Assembly (NCBI RefSeq): GCF_029690045.1
Contig: NZ_CP121464.1
Location: 3,968,001-4,032,000 of the forward strand
From: Janthinobacterium rivuli
GTDB lineage: Bacteria > Pseudomonadota > Gammaproteobacteria > Burkholderiales > Burkholderiaceae_D
Direction: 5' to 3'
Length of the DNA: 64,000 nucleotides
The position numbers and the translations under genes were made by a program. The notes below the pieces were generated by a model that saw only the letters and a list, made by a program, of their open reading frames with translations, ran no database searches and was not told where the DNA came from. Positions 1 to 7,461 of the stretch are shown here, one piece after another. Within the stretch, counting starts at the first letter, position 1. The number at the start of each line of letters is the position of its first letter.

Positions 1-791
1 CCGGCAGCGAACTGTTCGGCCACGAACGGGGCGCCTTTACGGGCGCGGCGGCGGCGCGCGACGGCGCGTTTGCCCTGGCCGACGGCGGCGTGCTGTTCCT
101 CGACGAAGTGGGCGAACTGCAACTGCCCCTGCAGGCGCAGCTGCTGCGCGCCATCCAGGAGCGCAAATACAAGCGCGTGGGCGGCAATACCTGGCAACCG
201 ACGCAATTTCGGCTCGTCTGCGCCACCAACCGCGAACTGGAAGACGAGGTGGCGCGCGGCGCCTTCCGTGCCGACCTGTATTACCGCATCGCCGGCTGGC
301 GCTGCCAGACGCCACCCCTGCGCGAGCGCCAGGACGACATCCTGCCGCTGGCCCGGCATTTCCTCGCCGAACTGGCGCAACGGCCGCCGCCCGCGCTGGA
401 CGCCGCCGTGAGGGAATACCTGCTGCTGCGCGACTATCCGGGCAATGTGCGCGAACTGCGCCAGACCGTCACGCGCATCTGGCACCGCCATTGCGGCCCC
501 GGCCCCATCACCATCGGCGCCCTGCCGCCCGAAGAACGGCTGCTGGCGCCGCCCTGGCCCGACCAGCACTTCGAGGCGGCCGTGCGGCGGGCCCTGGCGC
601 AGGGCTGCAAGCTGTCGCACATCACGCGCTGCGCCACCGACGTGGCCATCCGCCTCGTGCTGGCCGAGGAAGGCGGCAACAACCAGCGCGCCGCCGCCCG
701 CCTGGGCGTGAGCGACCGCGCGCTGCAGATACGCCGCAAGGCGGCCAGCTGCGCAGCGCAGCTGGCACCGCCTGATGTTGTGCCGCCATAA
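1..791 (+). CDS. Sigma-54-dependent transcriptional activator, C-terminal part (5' end outside window)
   Basis: This is an enhancer-binding protein that uses ATP to open sigma-54 promoters. The reading frame is already open at base 3. The first visible residues include the sigma-54 contact loop GAFTGA (here ERGAFTGA), followed by the Walker B segment GGVLFLDEVGEL, the sensor I region CATNRELE and the arginine-finger region FRADLYYRI. The last third carries a Fis-type helix-turn-helix (NNQRAAARLGVSDRALQ). The Walker A motif and any N-terminal sensory domain lie upstream of the window, so the signal and targets cannot be read. The stop codon is TAA at 789-791. The acyltransferase gene follows 33 bases later on the same strand. 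Confidence 0.9.
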   Translation, partial: GSELFGHERGAFTGAAAARDGAFALADGGVLFLDEVGELQLPLQAQLLRAIQERKYKRVGGNTWQPTQFRLVCATNRELEDEVARGAFRADLYYRIAGWRCQTPPLRERQDDILPLARHFLAELAQRPPPALDAAVREYLLLRDYPGNVRELRQTVTRIWHRHCGPGPITIGALPPEERLLAPPWPDQHFEAAVRRALAQGCKLSHITRCATDVAIRLVLAEEGGNNQRAAARLGVSDRALQIRRKAASCAAQLAPPDVVPP

Positions 792-824
792 GACCGGCAA
801 CAGCCAGACGGCTATAGTCGGCCC

Positions 825-1997
825 ATGTCCAGCCCAGCCTGCCATCGCCTGTCCATCTGTTTCGACCTGTCGCGCCCCGGCGCGGCGCCGCAACTGCGCG
901 CCATGGAAGGCTTGCGCGGCCTGGCCGTGCTGCTGGTGTTTCTCGTCCACTATGTCAGCCTGGAAGCGCCGTGGCGCGGCGATGGCGGCGCCGTCACGCC
1001 GCTGGCGACGGCCCTGCACAGCATGGGTAATGCGGGGGTCGACCTGTTTTTTGTGCTCAGCGGCTATCTGATCTATGGCTCGCTGATGTCCCGCCAACAA
1101 GCGCTGCTGCCCTACCTGCGCCGCCGCGCGCGCCGCATCTATCCCGTCTACAGCTGTGTCTTCGTCCTGTACCTGCTGCTGTCGTGGGCCCTGCCGTCGG
1201 AAAGCAGGATACCGGCGGCATGGCCGCAGGCAGTCGCTTACCTGACCAGCAATTTCCTGTTGCTCAGCGGCTTCACGGCGGCGCCACCGTTCATCAGCGT
1301 GGCCTGGTCGCTCAGCTACGAAATGCTGTATTACCTGCTGATCCCCCTGCTCATCCTGGTCTTCGATTTGCGCCGGCGCAGCCGCAGCTGGCGCGGCGGC
1401 TTCTTCGCCGTGCTGACCTTGCTGGCAGGCGGCCTCTTCGCCATCTTCGGCGGACCCGCCCGTTTGCTGCTGTTTATCGCCGGCATCCTTGTCCATGAAG
1501 CGCTGGCAGCACCCGCCTGGCGCGCGCCGCCACCCGCACTGGCCGCCTGCGCCGTGCCGTGCGCGCTGGGTTGTTTGTTGCTGCCGCTGGCACTGCTGTT
1601 GAAACTGGCATTGCTGGCGTGTGCCTTTTTCCTGCTTTGCCTGTGCTGCTTCCAGGCGCGCGCCAACTGGCTGGCGCGCCTGTTTTGCTGGACGCCCTTG
1701 CGCTGGCTCGGCAATATCAGCTACTCCTACTATCTGATCCACGGCCTGGCGCTGAAAGGCGCCTTCCTGGCGCTGGCGCTGCTCCATCCGCCGCAAGCGC
1801 ATGGCCTGGCCTTCTTTTTGCTGCTGATGCCGCTGATGCTGGCCTTCAGCCTGCCACCGGCAATGACACTATTCCTGCTCGTCGAGCGGCCGTTGTCATT
1901 GTCGCCATCGCAGGCGTCCGTGCCTGCGATGGCGACTGCGCCTGCTGCGGTGTCTAGCCCTGCCTTGCCAGCCGCAGGAAATTCTCCCCCAGGATGA
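825..1997 (+). CDS. Acyltransferase-3 family membrane protein (OafA/YrhL-like)
   Basis: This is a polytopic inner-membrane acyltransferase of the family that O-acetylates surface polysaccharides and similar targets. About ten hydrophobic segments are visible. The family signature is present: MEGLRGLAVLLVFLVHY near residue 27, with the R-x10-H spacing, and VDLFFVLSGYLI near residue 75. The length of 390 residues is normal for a membrane-only member without an SGNH domain. I chose the ATG at 825; the ATG at 903 would start right at the first motif and seems too short. The last 25 residues are an Ala/Pro/Ser-rich tail, and its final 44 bases overlap the convergent amidohydrolase gene. The acceptor substrate cannot be inferred. 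Confidence 0.85.
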   Translation: MSSPACHRLSICFDLSRPGAAPQLRAMEGLRGLAVLLVFLVHYVSLEAPWRGDGGAVTPLATALHSMGNAGVDLFFVLSGYLIYGSLMSRQQALLPYLRRRARRIYPVYSCVFVLYLLLSWALPSESRIPAAWPQAVAYLTSNFLLLSGFTAAPPFISVAWSLSYEMLYYLLIPLLILVFDLRRRSRSWRGGFFAVLTLLAGGLFAIFGGPARLLLFIAGILVHEALAAPAWRAPPPALAACAVPCALGCLLLPLALLLKLALLACAFFLLCLCCFQARANWLARLFCWTPLRWLGNISYSYYLIHGLALKGAFLALALLHPPQAHGLAFFLLLMPLMLAFSLPPAMTLFLLVERPLSLSPSQASVPAMATAPAAVSSPALPAAGNSPPG

Positions 1998-2682
1998 GCG
2001 CGGCATCGGCTGGCGGCAAGCCCAGCAGTTCAATCTTGTGCAATTCCAGCCCCGGATGCAGCCAGGGGCCGTCCGAACCGAACAATACCTTGTGCGGCCC
2101 CGCGCGGCGCACGGCCTGTTGCAGCAAGTCGAAGCGGCGCACGCCCGGGCTGTCCGTATGGATGTTACGGTGGCGCACCAGATGGTCGATCAGCGCCAGC
2201 TGTGCAGCCCAGTCGTCGCCAAAGCTGCCCAGGTGCGGCAGGATGAAGTTAACGTCGGGATACTGCTGCGCCAGCAATTCCGCCACGGCCACCTCACCGG
2301 CCGGGTCGTACAGCACGGGCAAGCCGAAGAAGCGCGCCGTCTCGCACACTTCGCCGCTGATGCGCGCATCAAGCCGGTGCGCCTTGATGCCGACAAAGCC
2401 GTAGCGCTCGACGGCCGTGCGCACCAGGTCCATGATGCGGCCCCGGTCGCGCCGCGCATGCACGAAGGCAAAGCCGTAAAAACGCTGCGGATCGGACGCG
2501 ACCAGGCGCGCCACGCCATGGTTGGCGATGGCGTAGTCGGAGTGGAAGGCGGCGAACAGCACGCTGCGGGCGATGCCGGCCGTCTGGGCGCGGCGCAGGT
2601 AGGCCTGCAGCGGCGCATCGCTGTCCCACGGCCCGCTCAAGCCGTCGCCCTGTCCCGCATGGCAGTGGCAATCGATGATCAT
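1954..2682 (-). CDS. Amidohydrolase family protein (TIM-barrel, amidohydrolase-2 type)
   Basis: This is a 242-residue metal-dependent hydrolase or decarboxylase of the amidohydrolase-2 type. The N-terminus MIIDCHCHAG gives the HxH metal pair. A lysine-histidine segment (GIKAHRLDAR), an ILPHLGSFGD histidine and the C-terminal LFGSDGPWLH aspartate complete the usual metal-ligand pattern. It is the last gene of the minus-strand cluster that begins near 10177, and starts 9 bases after the stop of the gene before it. Its 3' end overlaps the convergent acyltransferase gene by 44 bases. The substrate is unknown. Its place at the end of an uncharacterised operon suggests a small-molecule role, but that is inference. 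Confidence 0.8.
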   Translation of the reverse strand: MIIDCHCHAGQGDGLSGPWDSDAPLQAYLRRAQTAGIARSVLFAAFHSDYAIANHGVARLVASDPQRFYGFAFVHARRDRGRIMDLVRTAVERYGFVGIKAHRLDARISGEVCETARFFGLPVLYDPAGEVAVAELLAQQYPDVNFILPHLGSFGDDWAAQLALIDHLVRHRNIHTDSPGVRRFDLLQQAVRRAGPHKVLFGSDGPWLHPGLELHKIELLGLPPADAALILGENFLRLARQG

Positions 2683-2691
2683 CGTGCCACG

Positions 2692-3342
2692 CTATTGCCA
2701 GTCGCCCATGACGACGATGCGGTTGCCGCGTCGGCGCCAGCGTCCGCTTTCATCTTCCTGCTGCGGCGCAGGCGAGCGGAAGTGCGGCAATTGCTGGTGC
2801 AGGGCCCGCGTCAGCGCGCTTTCCACGGCGCGCGCGCTGCCGTCGCCGTCGGCCGCCAGGCGCGCCGCCTGCCCCGCGATACGCACGAAGCGGCGCGCCA
2901 GTTCCAGTTCGCGGTCGGCCGGTGCTGCGCTCTCCATTTCGAGTTCCAGCGCATTGCTGGCCGCGCGCCCCAGGGCCGACCCGAGCGCCGTGCCCACGCC
3001 CGGTATCGGTATCATCGAGCCGAGGGCGCCGCCGACAAAGGGCAAGGCCGTCTTGGCCACGGCCTTCAAGGCGCCGCCCAAAGGCTTGGCCACCTTGGCA
3101 ATGGTCGCGCCCACCTTCTTGACGCCCTTCCACACGCTTTTGAAGACATTGCCGAGAAACTGTTCCAGTTCCTCTTCGCTGGCCACTTCCAGCAACTCCA
3201 TAGCCAGCTGCAATTCTTCCTCTTCGCTCAAGACAGCCGGTGCGCGGCCCTTGCCGGGCCAGTCCCGGCCGAACTCCAGCACTTCAAACGCAGCGCCGGC
3301 CCGCTGCCGGCATTGCGCGCATGCGCATTCGAGTTGGTGCAT
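2692..3342 (-). CDS. Glycine-zipper-like protein with C-terminal GRWxRxGxxIV motif (paralogue 3 of 3)
   Basis: The function is not recognised. This is one of three related proteins in the cluster (with 8822-9547 and 9611-10177). Visible parts in order: a Cys-containing acidic start with AFEVLEFG; an acidic helix (EEEELQLAMELLE, then EEELEQFLGN); a Lys/Gly/Ala-rich hydrophobic stretch with GGALGSMIPIPGVGTALGS, resembling a glycine zipper or membrane-inserting hairpin; the segment DRELELARRFVRIA; and the ending GRWRRRGNRIVVMG. I chose the ATG at 3342 because AAGGAGA lies 6 bases upstream; an ATG at 3366 lacks this. No signal peptide is seen. It lies between the GIY-YIG gene and the amidohydrolase gene. 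A membrane-active or exported protein is possible, without proof. Confidence 0.7.
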   Translation of the reverse strand: MHQLECACAQCRQRAGAAFEVLEFGRDWPGKGRAPAVLSEEEELQLAMELLEVASEEELEQFLGNVFKSVWKGVKKVGATIAKVAKPLGGALKAVAKTALPFVGGALGSMIPIPGVGTALGSALGRAASNALELEMESAAPADRELELARRFVRIAGQAARLAADGDGSARAVESALTRALHQQLPHFRSPAPQQEDESGRWRRRGNRIVVMGDWQ

Positions 3343-3375
3343 GACGGTCTCCTTCGCAGTCATCAAGTGCTGGTG

Positions 3376-4245
3376 TCAACCCCACATTTCACCGAGCACG
3401 GCCATTTCCAGTTCGCGCCGCTGGTTGGTCAGCACGCCGCGCCGGTGGGTAAACATGTCGCTGTGGATATCCTTTTCCATGCTGCGCCGCTGCGCGGCCG
3501 AGGATAGCGGCGCCACGTAGACATCGTGCGCGCTCATGTCCATGCCCATCATCTTGCCGCACAGGTGGTGCTGTTTCAGGCGCCGCCGCAAATCATCGGT
3601 CTGGCCGCTGTAGGCGCGCCGGCCATCTTTGGTGTCGAACTCGATCACATACAGGCCCGGCCCCGTTGCCGTCACATCGCTGACGGCCTGCGGAATCGCG
3701 CCCACAGCCTGGTAGCGCAAGGCGGCCGCGCCCGGCACACGGCCCAGGGTGGACGCCAGGATGGGCGGCACTTCGCCCTGCATCTGGCCGCCGTCCTGGT
3801 CCTGGTCTGGATCCTGGTCTTGGTCTTGATCCTGCGCCGGCTCCTGCTGGCCGCCGGACACGGGATACGGCGTGGGATAAATGGTGGGAAAAAAGGCACC
3901 ATAGCCACCCCAGCCCCGGTAGCGCGGCGGATACGGCAAGGGCGGCGGCGGATAGCGTGGCGGCCGGCGGCCCTGGCCCTGGTAGCGTGGCGGCGCGGGA
4001 CGGCGCGGGCCCCGCAGCGGCGGCCTCGCGCGCAAGCCGCCACCGCGCATGGGCATGGCGCCGCGTCCGCCGCCCGGGCGCGCACGCTCGCCTTCCCATT
4101 CACTCTCCCACTCACTCTCCCATTCACCTTCCCACTCGCCCTCTGCCTCTTGCGTCCACTCCTGCGACCATTCTTGCGACCATTCCTGCTCGCCGGCCGC
4201 TCCCGATTGTCCCGCAAAGGGCAGCATTTCAAACGCTTCGTTCAT
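3376..4245 (-). CDS. Glu-Trp-repeat protein with C-terminal GIY-YIG nuclease domain
   Basis: Three parts are visible in 289 residues. Residues 20-53 are an acidic repeat of EW units (EWSQEWSQEW, EWEGEWESEW). Residues 55-160 are low complexity: Arg/Gly/Pro-rich, then Pro/Tyr-rich, then a DQ repeat. Residues 190-289 form a GIY-YIG domain with G197-L-Y199, Y212-S-G214, R220/R222 in LRRRLKQH, E257 in SMEKD and N274 in VLTNQ, so all catalytic positions of the family appear intact. The fold cuts DNA in homing endonucleases, UvrC and some toxins. The ATG at 4245 is preceded by AGGAGG and overlaps the end of the upstream gene by 17 bases. A disordered tag fused to a nuclease suggests an exported or scaffold-bound enzyme; this is inference. 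Confidence 0.75.
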   Translation of the reverse strand: MNEAFEMLPFAGQSGAAGEQEWSQEWSQEWTQEAEGEWEGEWESEWESEWEGERARPGGGRGAMPMRGGGLRARPPLRGPRRPAPPRYQGQGRRPPRYPPPPLPYPPRYRGWGGYGAFFPTIYPTPYPVSGGQQEPAQDQDQDQDPDQDQDGGQMQGEVPPILASTLGRVPGAAALRYQAVGAIPQAVSDVTATGPGLYVIEFDTKDGRRAYSGQTDDLRRRLKQHHLCGKMMGMDMSAHDVYVAPLSSAAQRRSMEKDIHSDMFTHRRGVLTNQRRELEMAVLGEMWG

Positions 4246-5257
4246 ATCGCCTCCTGATGTGATGTTCAAGCAAGTTCATCGCCTGCTCCAGTTGCCGTGG
4301 CGTCTGGTCCGCCCGCAGCAGAAAAGTCAGCGCGCCGGGACCGTTCCCCGCTTGCGCCAGCGCCAGCACGCCTGCTGCGCGCAAGGCGGGCTGCAAATGG
4401 GCGCGGCCGGGCAGGCGCTGCACGGGAAAGCTGCCACCGCGGCAAACGATGCCGGCCGCCGCCATTCCCGTCTTCCATTGCGCCACCCTGTCCGCCAGCC
4501 TGGCGCGCAGAACGTCGCCATGGCGCGCATTGAGGGCCAGCGCGCGCCGCGCCGCCGCCAGCACGGCGGCCGACGGCGGACTGGCATGCACACGCGTCTG
4601 GCTGTGCGCCACGAAGCGCCGGAACAGCTTGCGGCTGCCGGCCAGCACGGCCAGCGGCACGCCGAATCCCTTGGCCAGCGAGGCGCCGACGATCAGCGAT
4701 TCTCCATGCAAGCCATGCAGCCGCGCCGAGCCGCCGCCCTGTGTACCCATCACGCCCAGCACCTGCGTGTCGTCCAGCAACAGATAACCGCCGCCCTGCT
4801 GCGCCAGGGCCGCGTAACCGGCCAACGGCAAGAGATGTTCGCTGCCCGGCACATAGCCATCGGCCAGGATCAGGGGGCGCCGCCCTTGCCGGCCCCAGGT
4901 TTCCACCAGTTGCCGCAAGGCCGCCATCTCGCCGCTGGGAAACAATCGCAGCGGCAAGCCCAGCGCCTGCGCCCGCTCGGCGCCCCAGCGCGCGATGGCG
5001 TAGCTGCCGCCATCGACGAGGATCACCAGCCGCTCGGCAGCCAGCATGCCGAACAGGTCCCAGAACAAATGCAGGGTCGACGGCAGCATCCAGGCCGCTT
5101 CGCAGCCTTGCAGCGCAGCCAGGTCCATGGCCAGAGCCCGCGCGCCGGGCGGCTCCTGTAGCGCGGCCGGCTGGCCCAGGCTCAAGCTGCTCCACGGCGC
5201 CAGCGCAGCCGCCGGATGGCGCATGCCCAGGTACAGGGCACTGCTAAAGTCGAGCAT
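4229..5257 (-). CDS. PLP-dependent aminotransferase-fold protein, alpha-oxoamine synthase-like
   Basis: This 342-residue protein resembles 8-amino-7-oxononanoate synthase and relatives, which condense an amino acid with an acyl thioester. Seen: LLLDDTQVLGVMG near residue 160 (the PLP ring-binding Asp region, normally DEAHGxG) and SLAKGFG with the Schiff-base lysine at K196. It is about 40 residues shorter than typical BioF, and DDTQ replaces the usual DEAH, so biotin synthesis is unlikely. A GGGAGGGG ribosome binding site precedes the ATG at 5257. It sits between the 724-residue unknown and the GIY-YIG gene in a tight same-strand run. It may make or modify a small molecule for the cluster, or it may have lost activity. 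Confidence 0.72.
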   Translation of the reverse strand: MLDFSSALYLGMRHPAAALAPWSSLSLGQPAALQEPPGARALAMDLAALQGCEAAWMLPSTLHLFWDLFGMLAAERLVILVDGGSYAIARWGAERAQALGLPLRLFPSGEMAALRQLVETWGRQGRRPLILADGYVPGSEHLLPLAGYAALAQQGGGYLLLDDTQVLGVMGTQGGGSARLHGLHGESLIVGASLAKGFGVPLAVLAGSRKLFRRFVAHSQTRVHASPPSAAVLAAARRALALNARHGDVLRARLADRVAQWKTGMAAAGIVCRGGSFPVQRLPGRAHLQPALRAAGVLALAQAGNGPGALTFLLRADQTPRQLEQAMNLLEHHIRRRYERSV

Positions 5258-5276
5258 GCACGCGTCCCCTCCCGCC

Positions 5277-7451
5277 CTAGACGCTGCGCAGCTGCTGGCT
5301 CAGGCGCTGGCGCAGCAGCACCGAGGGCATCGTAGCTTCGACCACCGGGTCGCTGCTGTCGACGGACAGGTCGACCCCGGTGGCGGCGCGGTAGCCGTGG
5401 ATATAGCCCTGCACCTGCGGGCGCCAGAAGCGCGCCCAGTTGAAGGCCTGCGTCGGTTCATAAATGTCGCTCCAGTTGCCATAGCGCACGGAGAGCAGCA
5501 ATTGCTCGCCAAAGATGGCCAGGTTACGGAAGTGCATCACGCTCGTATCCGTCCAGCCCTGCAGTTTCTTCATGGCGTCAACCCTGTCCATCCACGGTTC
5601 CGGATACGCCACCATCACGCGCGTCGGTAAAAATTCGCGGAACTCGGGCCGCGCCAGCATCCATTGCTGCATCAGCATCTCGATACGCGCCGTCGACGGC
5701 AAGTCGCCGAACTGGTTGTGCGCGCCTTGCGACAGGATCAGGTGGATTTCTTTCAAGGCATTCAGCACGGGGAAGGCGTCCGCCTTCACGGTGGTGTCGT
5801 CATCCTGCTTGTAGAACGAGGTCAGCTGGCGCAGCAAGTGGTGGAAGGCCTCCAGGAATTTGGAGCGGCTATCGGCTGGCCGGAAGTGCTGCACTGCCTT
5901 GCCGTCCAGGCGCACACCGTAGTGATGGTCATATTCATAGTTCCGGCGCATCACGGTCAGCCGATGCTGTTCATCCTGCGTGTATCCCCAGAGTAAATTA
6001 TTCAGCGGACGCAACATGTCGATTTCCGTGTTCGACAGGGGATCGAGATGGTTGCCCGGCGCGCGCAGATTCTGGAAGCGCTGCGCGATGGCGTTCATGG
6101 TTTGCACCAGCATGCCCTCTTCATGCCAGTACGACCAGATCAGTTCCAGCAGGCAAGGATTGGCCAGCTTTTCCTGGATGATGCCAAAGCACAGATCGAC
6201 TTCGCCTTCCTGGCCGCGCGGGATGCTGATGGGAATGTCGGGCAGCTTGCGGCGGATCACGGCCAGGTAGGGCAAGGTCTGGAAGCCGTCGATGTTTTCC
6301 AGGTAATCGTTGCGCAGCACGGTTTCCAGGTCGCGTCCCTGGGGAATGTCGCGCCGGTCCAGGTAGGCGTTGTCCTCGGCCGGATTGAAGGCCAGCGGCT
6401 GGTTCAGCACGCCGCAATTGACCATCACGAACGCTTCCGTCGCCACTTTCAGCACGCGGTAGGAATCGGCATCGGAAAACGGCAGCGCGCGGCGTTGCTT
6501 GAGCTGCTGGAACACCTCGGCCTTTTTGACGAAGCGTTCCTGCTCGAAACCGCGCACATTGGCCAGGTCGCCGCAAAACAGGCTGTCCATGAAATGCAGG
6601 TAGTTGGTAAACGACATCGCCTCGGTGCTGTTGCGTATCAAGGTCCACAGCGGCAAGTCTTCCGTCGGTTCCGTTTCCGTGCGCGTCAGCGACACGCCCA
6701 CATTGCCCGAGATGGGCTGCGGCTGGCGCTCTTCCGTCTCGTATTCCGCATCCACGGCCAGCATGGCGTTCGGGCTCAGCCCTTCCGGCACGGGCAAGGC
6801 GCTGCGCAGTTCGGGCCGCTGCGACAGCATCATCTGCCCCATGAAACGGTGCATGCCGGCGCGCCGCACGGGGGTGGAAAAGGTATTCGCCGCGCCGCGC
6901 ATGGGCACCCATGGCGCGGCGGCCAGCACCTGCACCTGGTCACGCCCATCGGCGCTTTGATCGCCGTCAAAGGAAACGGTGGCCACGGCGCGGTCGCCCA
7001 CCCTGCCGAAATGGCAGTCGCTGGGCTGGCAATCGGCGGTCTCGAACACCAGGCCCACCTGGGGATTGAGCTGGGGCGTGAAGCACAGCACGGCGCTGCA
7101 ACCGGCCTGCACCGTCACGCACTGGGGCGCCGTGGCGGGAAAATTGCCATACACCCCCACGTAGCTGCCCGTCGCCAGGTCGGAAAACACGGTGCGGCCG
7201 GTGCCGTCGGTCCAGCGCACGCCCACCAGCATGGCGGGATCGGCTACCCAGGTGGCGGCATTGAACAGATGGCAATCCGCATCCATGCCCCGGTACAGGC
7301 TGATGGCGGCATTGACGACCCTCACCCCGCTGTCCTGTTCGTGTACGGTGACAGCGATGCTGCCGCCGTGGTGTTTCGGACCGGCCTGGCCCGCCGCCCC
7401 GCTCTTGCTGCTCATCTTGCCACCCATATTGCTGCTTATCTTGCTGCTCAT
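5277..7451 (-). CDS. Large uncharacterised protein (724 residues) of the cluster
   Basis: I do not recognise this protein. The first 25 residues are Ser/Gly/Lys-rich. Residues about 30-130 look like a beta-sandwich of the carboxypeptidase-regulatory or prealbumin kind (SIAVTVHEQDSG, AAISLYRG, TGSYVGVYG). The rest is long, mixed alpha-helical and rich in aromatic and charged residues, with LLWGYTQDEQHRL followed by NYEYDHHYG near residue 500. No signal peptide or membrane helix is apparent. GAGGAGA lies just before the ATG at 7451. It is the largest gene in the unit, 10 bases after the zincin-like gene, so the two are probably co-translated. A structural or enzymatic core role is possible but not supported by any motif. 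Confidence 0.7.
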   Translation of the reverse strand: MSSKISSNMGGKMSSKSGAAGQAGPKHHGGSIAVTVHEQDSGVRVVNAAISLYRGMDADCHLFNAATWVADPAMLVGVRWTDGTGRTVFSDLATGSYVGVYGNFPATAPQCVTVQAGCSAVLCFTPQLNPQVGLVFETADCQPSDCHFGRVGDRAVATVSFDGDQSADGRDQVQVLAAAPWVPMRGAANTFSTPVRRAGMHRFMGQMMLSQRPELRSALPVPEGLSPNAMLAVDAEYETEERQPQPISGNVGVSLTRTETEPTEDLPLWTLIRNSTEAMSFTNYLHFMDSLFCGDLANVRGFEQERFVKKAEVFQQLKQRRALPFSDADSYRVLKVATEAFVMVNCGVLNQPLAFNPAEDNAYLDRRDIPQGRDLETVLRNDYLENIDGFQTLPYLAVIRRKLPDIPISIPRGQEGEVDLCFGIIQEKLANPCLLELIWSYWHEEGMLVQTMNAIAQRFQNLRAPGNHLDPLSNTEIDMLRPLNNLLWGYTQDEQHRLTVMRRNYEYDHHYGVRLDGKAVQHFRPADSRSKFLEAFHHLLRQLTSFYKQDDDTTVKADAFPVLNALKEIHLILSQGAHNQFGDLPSTARIEMLMQQWMLARPEFREFLPTRVMVAYPEPWMDRVDAMKKLQGWTDTSVMHFRNLAIFGEQLLLSVRYGNWSDIYEPTQAFNWARFWRPQVQGYIHGYRAATGVDLSVDSSDPVVEATMPSVLLRQRLSQQLRSV

Positions 7452-7461
7452 GTCATTCTCC

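Noticed and set aside
2038..3507. Plus-strand frame of 489 codons across the amidohydrolase and the paralogue gene
   Set aside because: It crosses two opposite genes with clear ribosome binding sites and has shadow composition.
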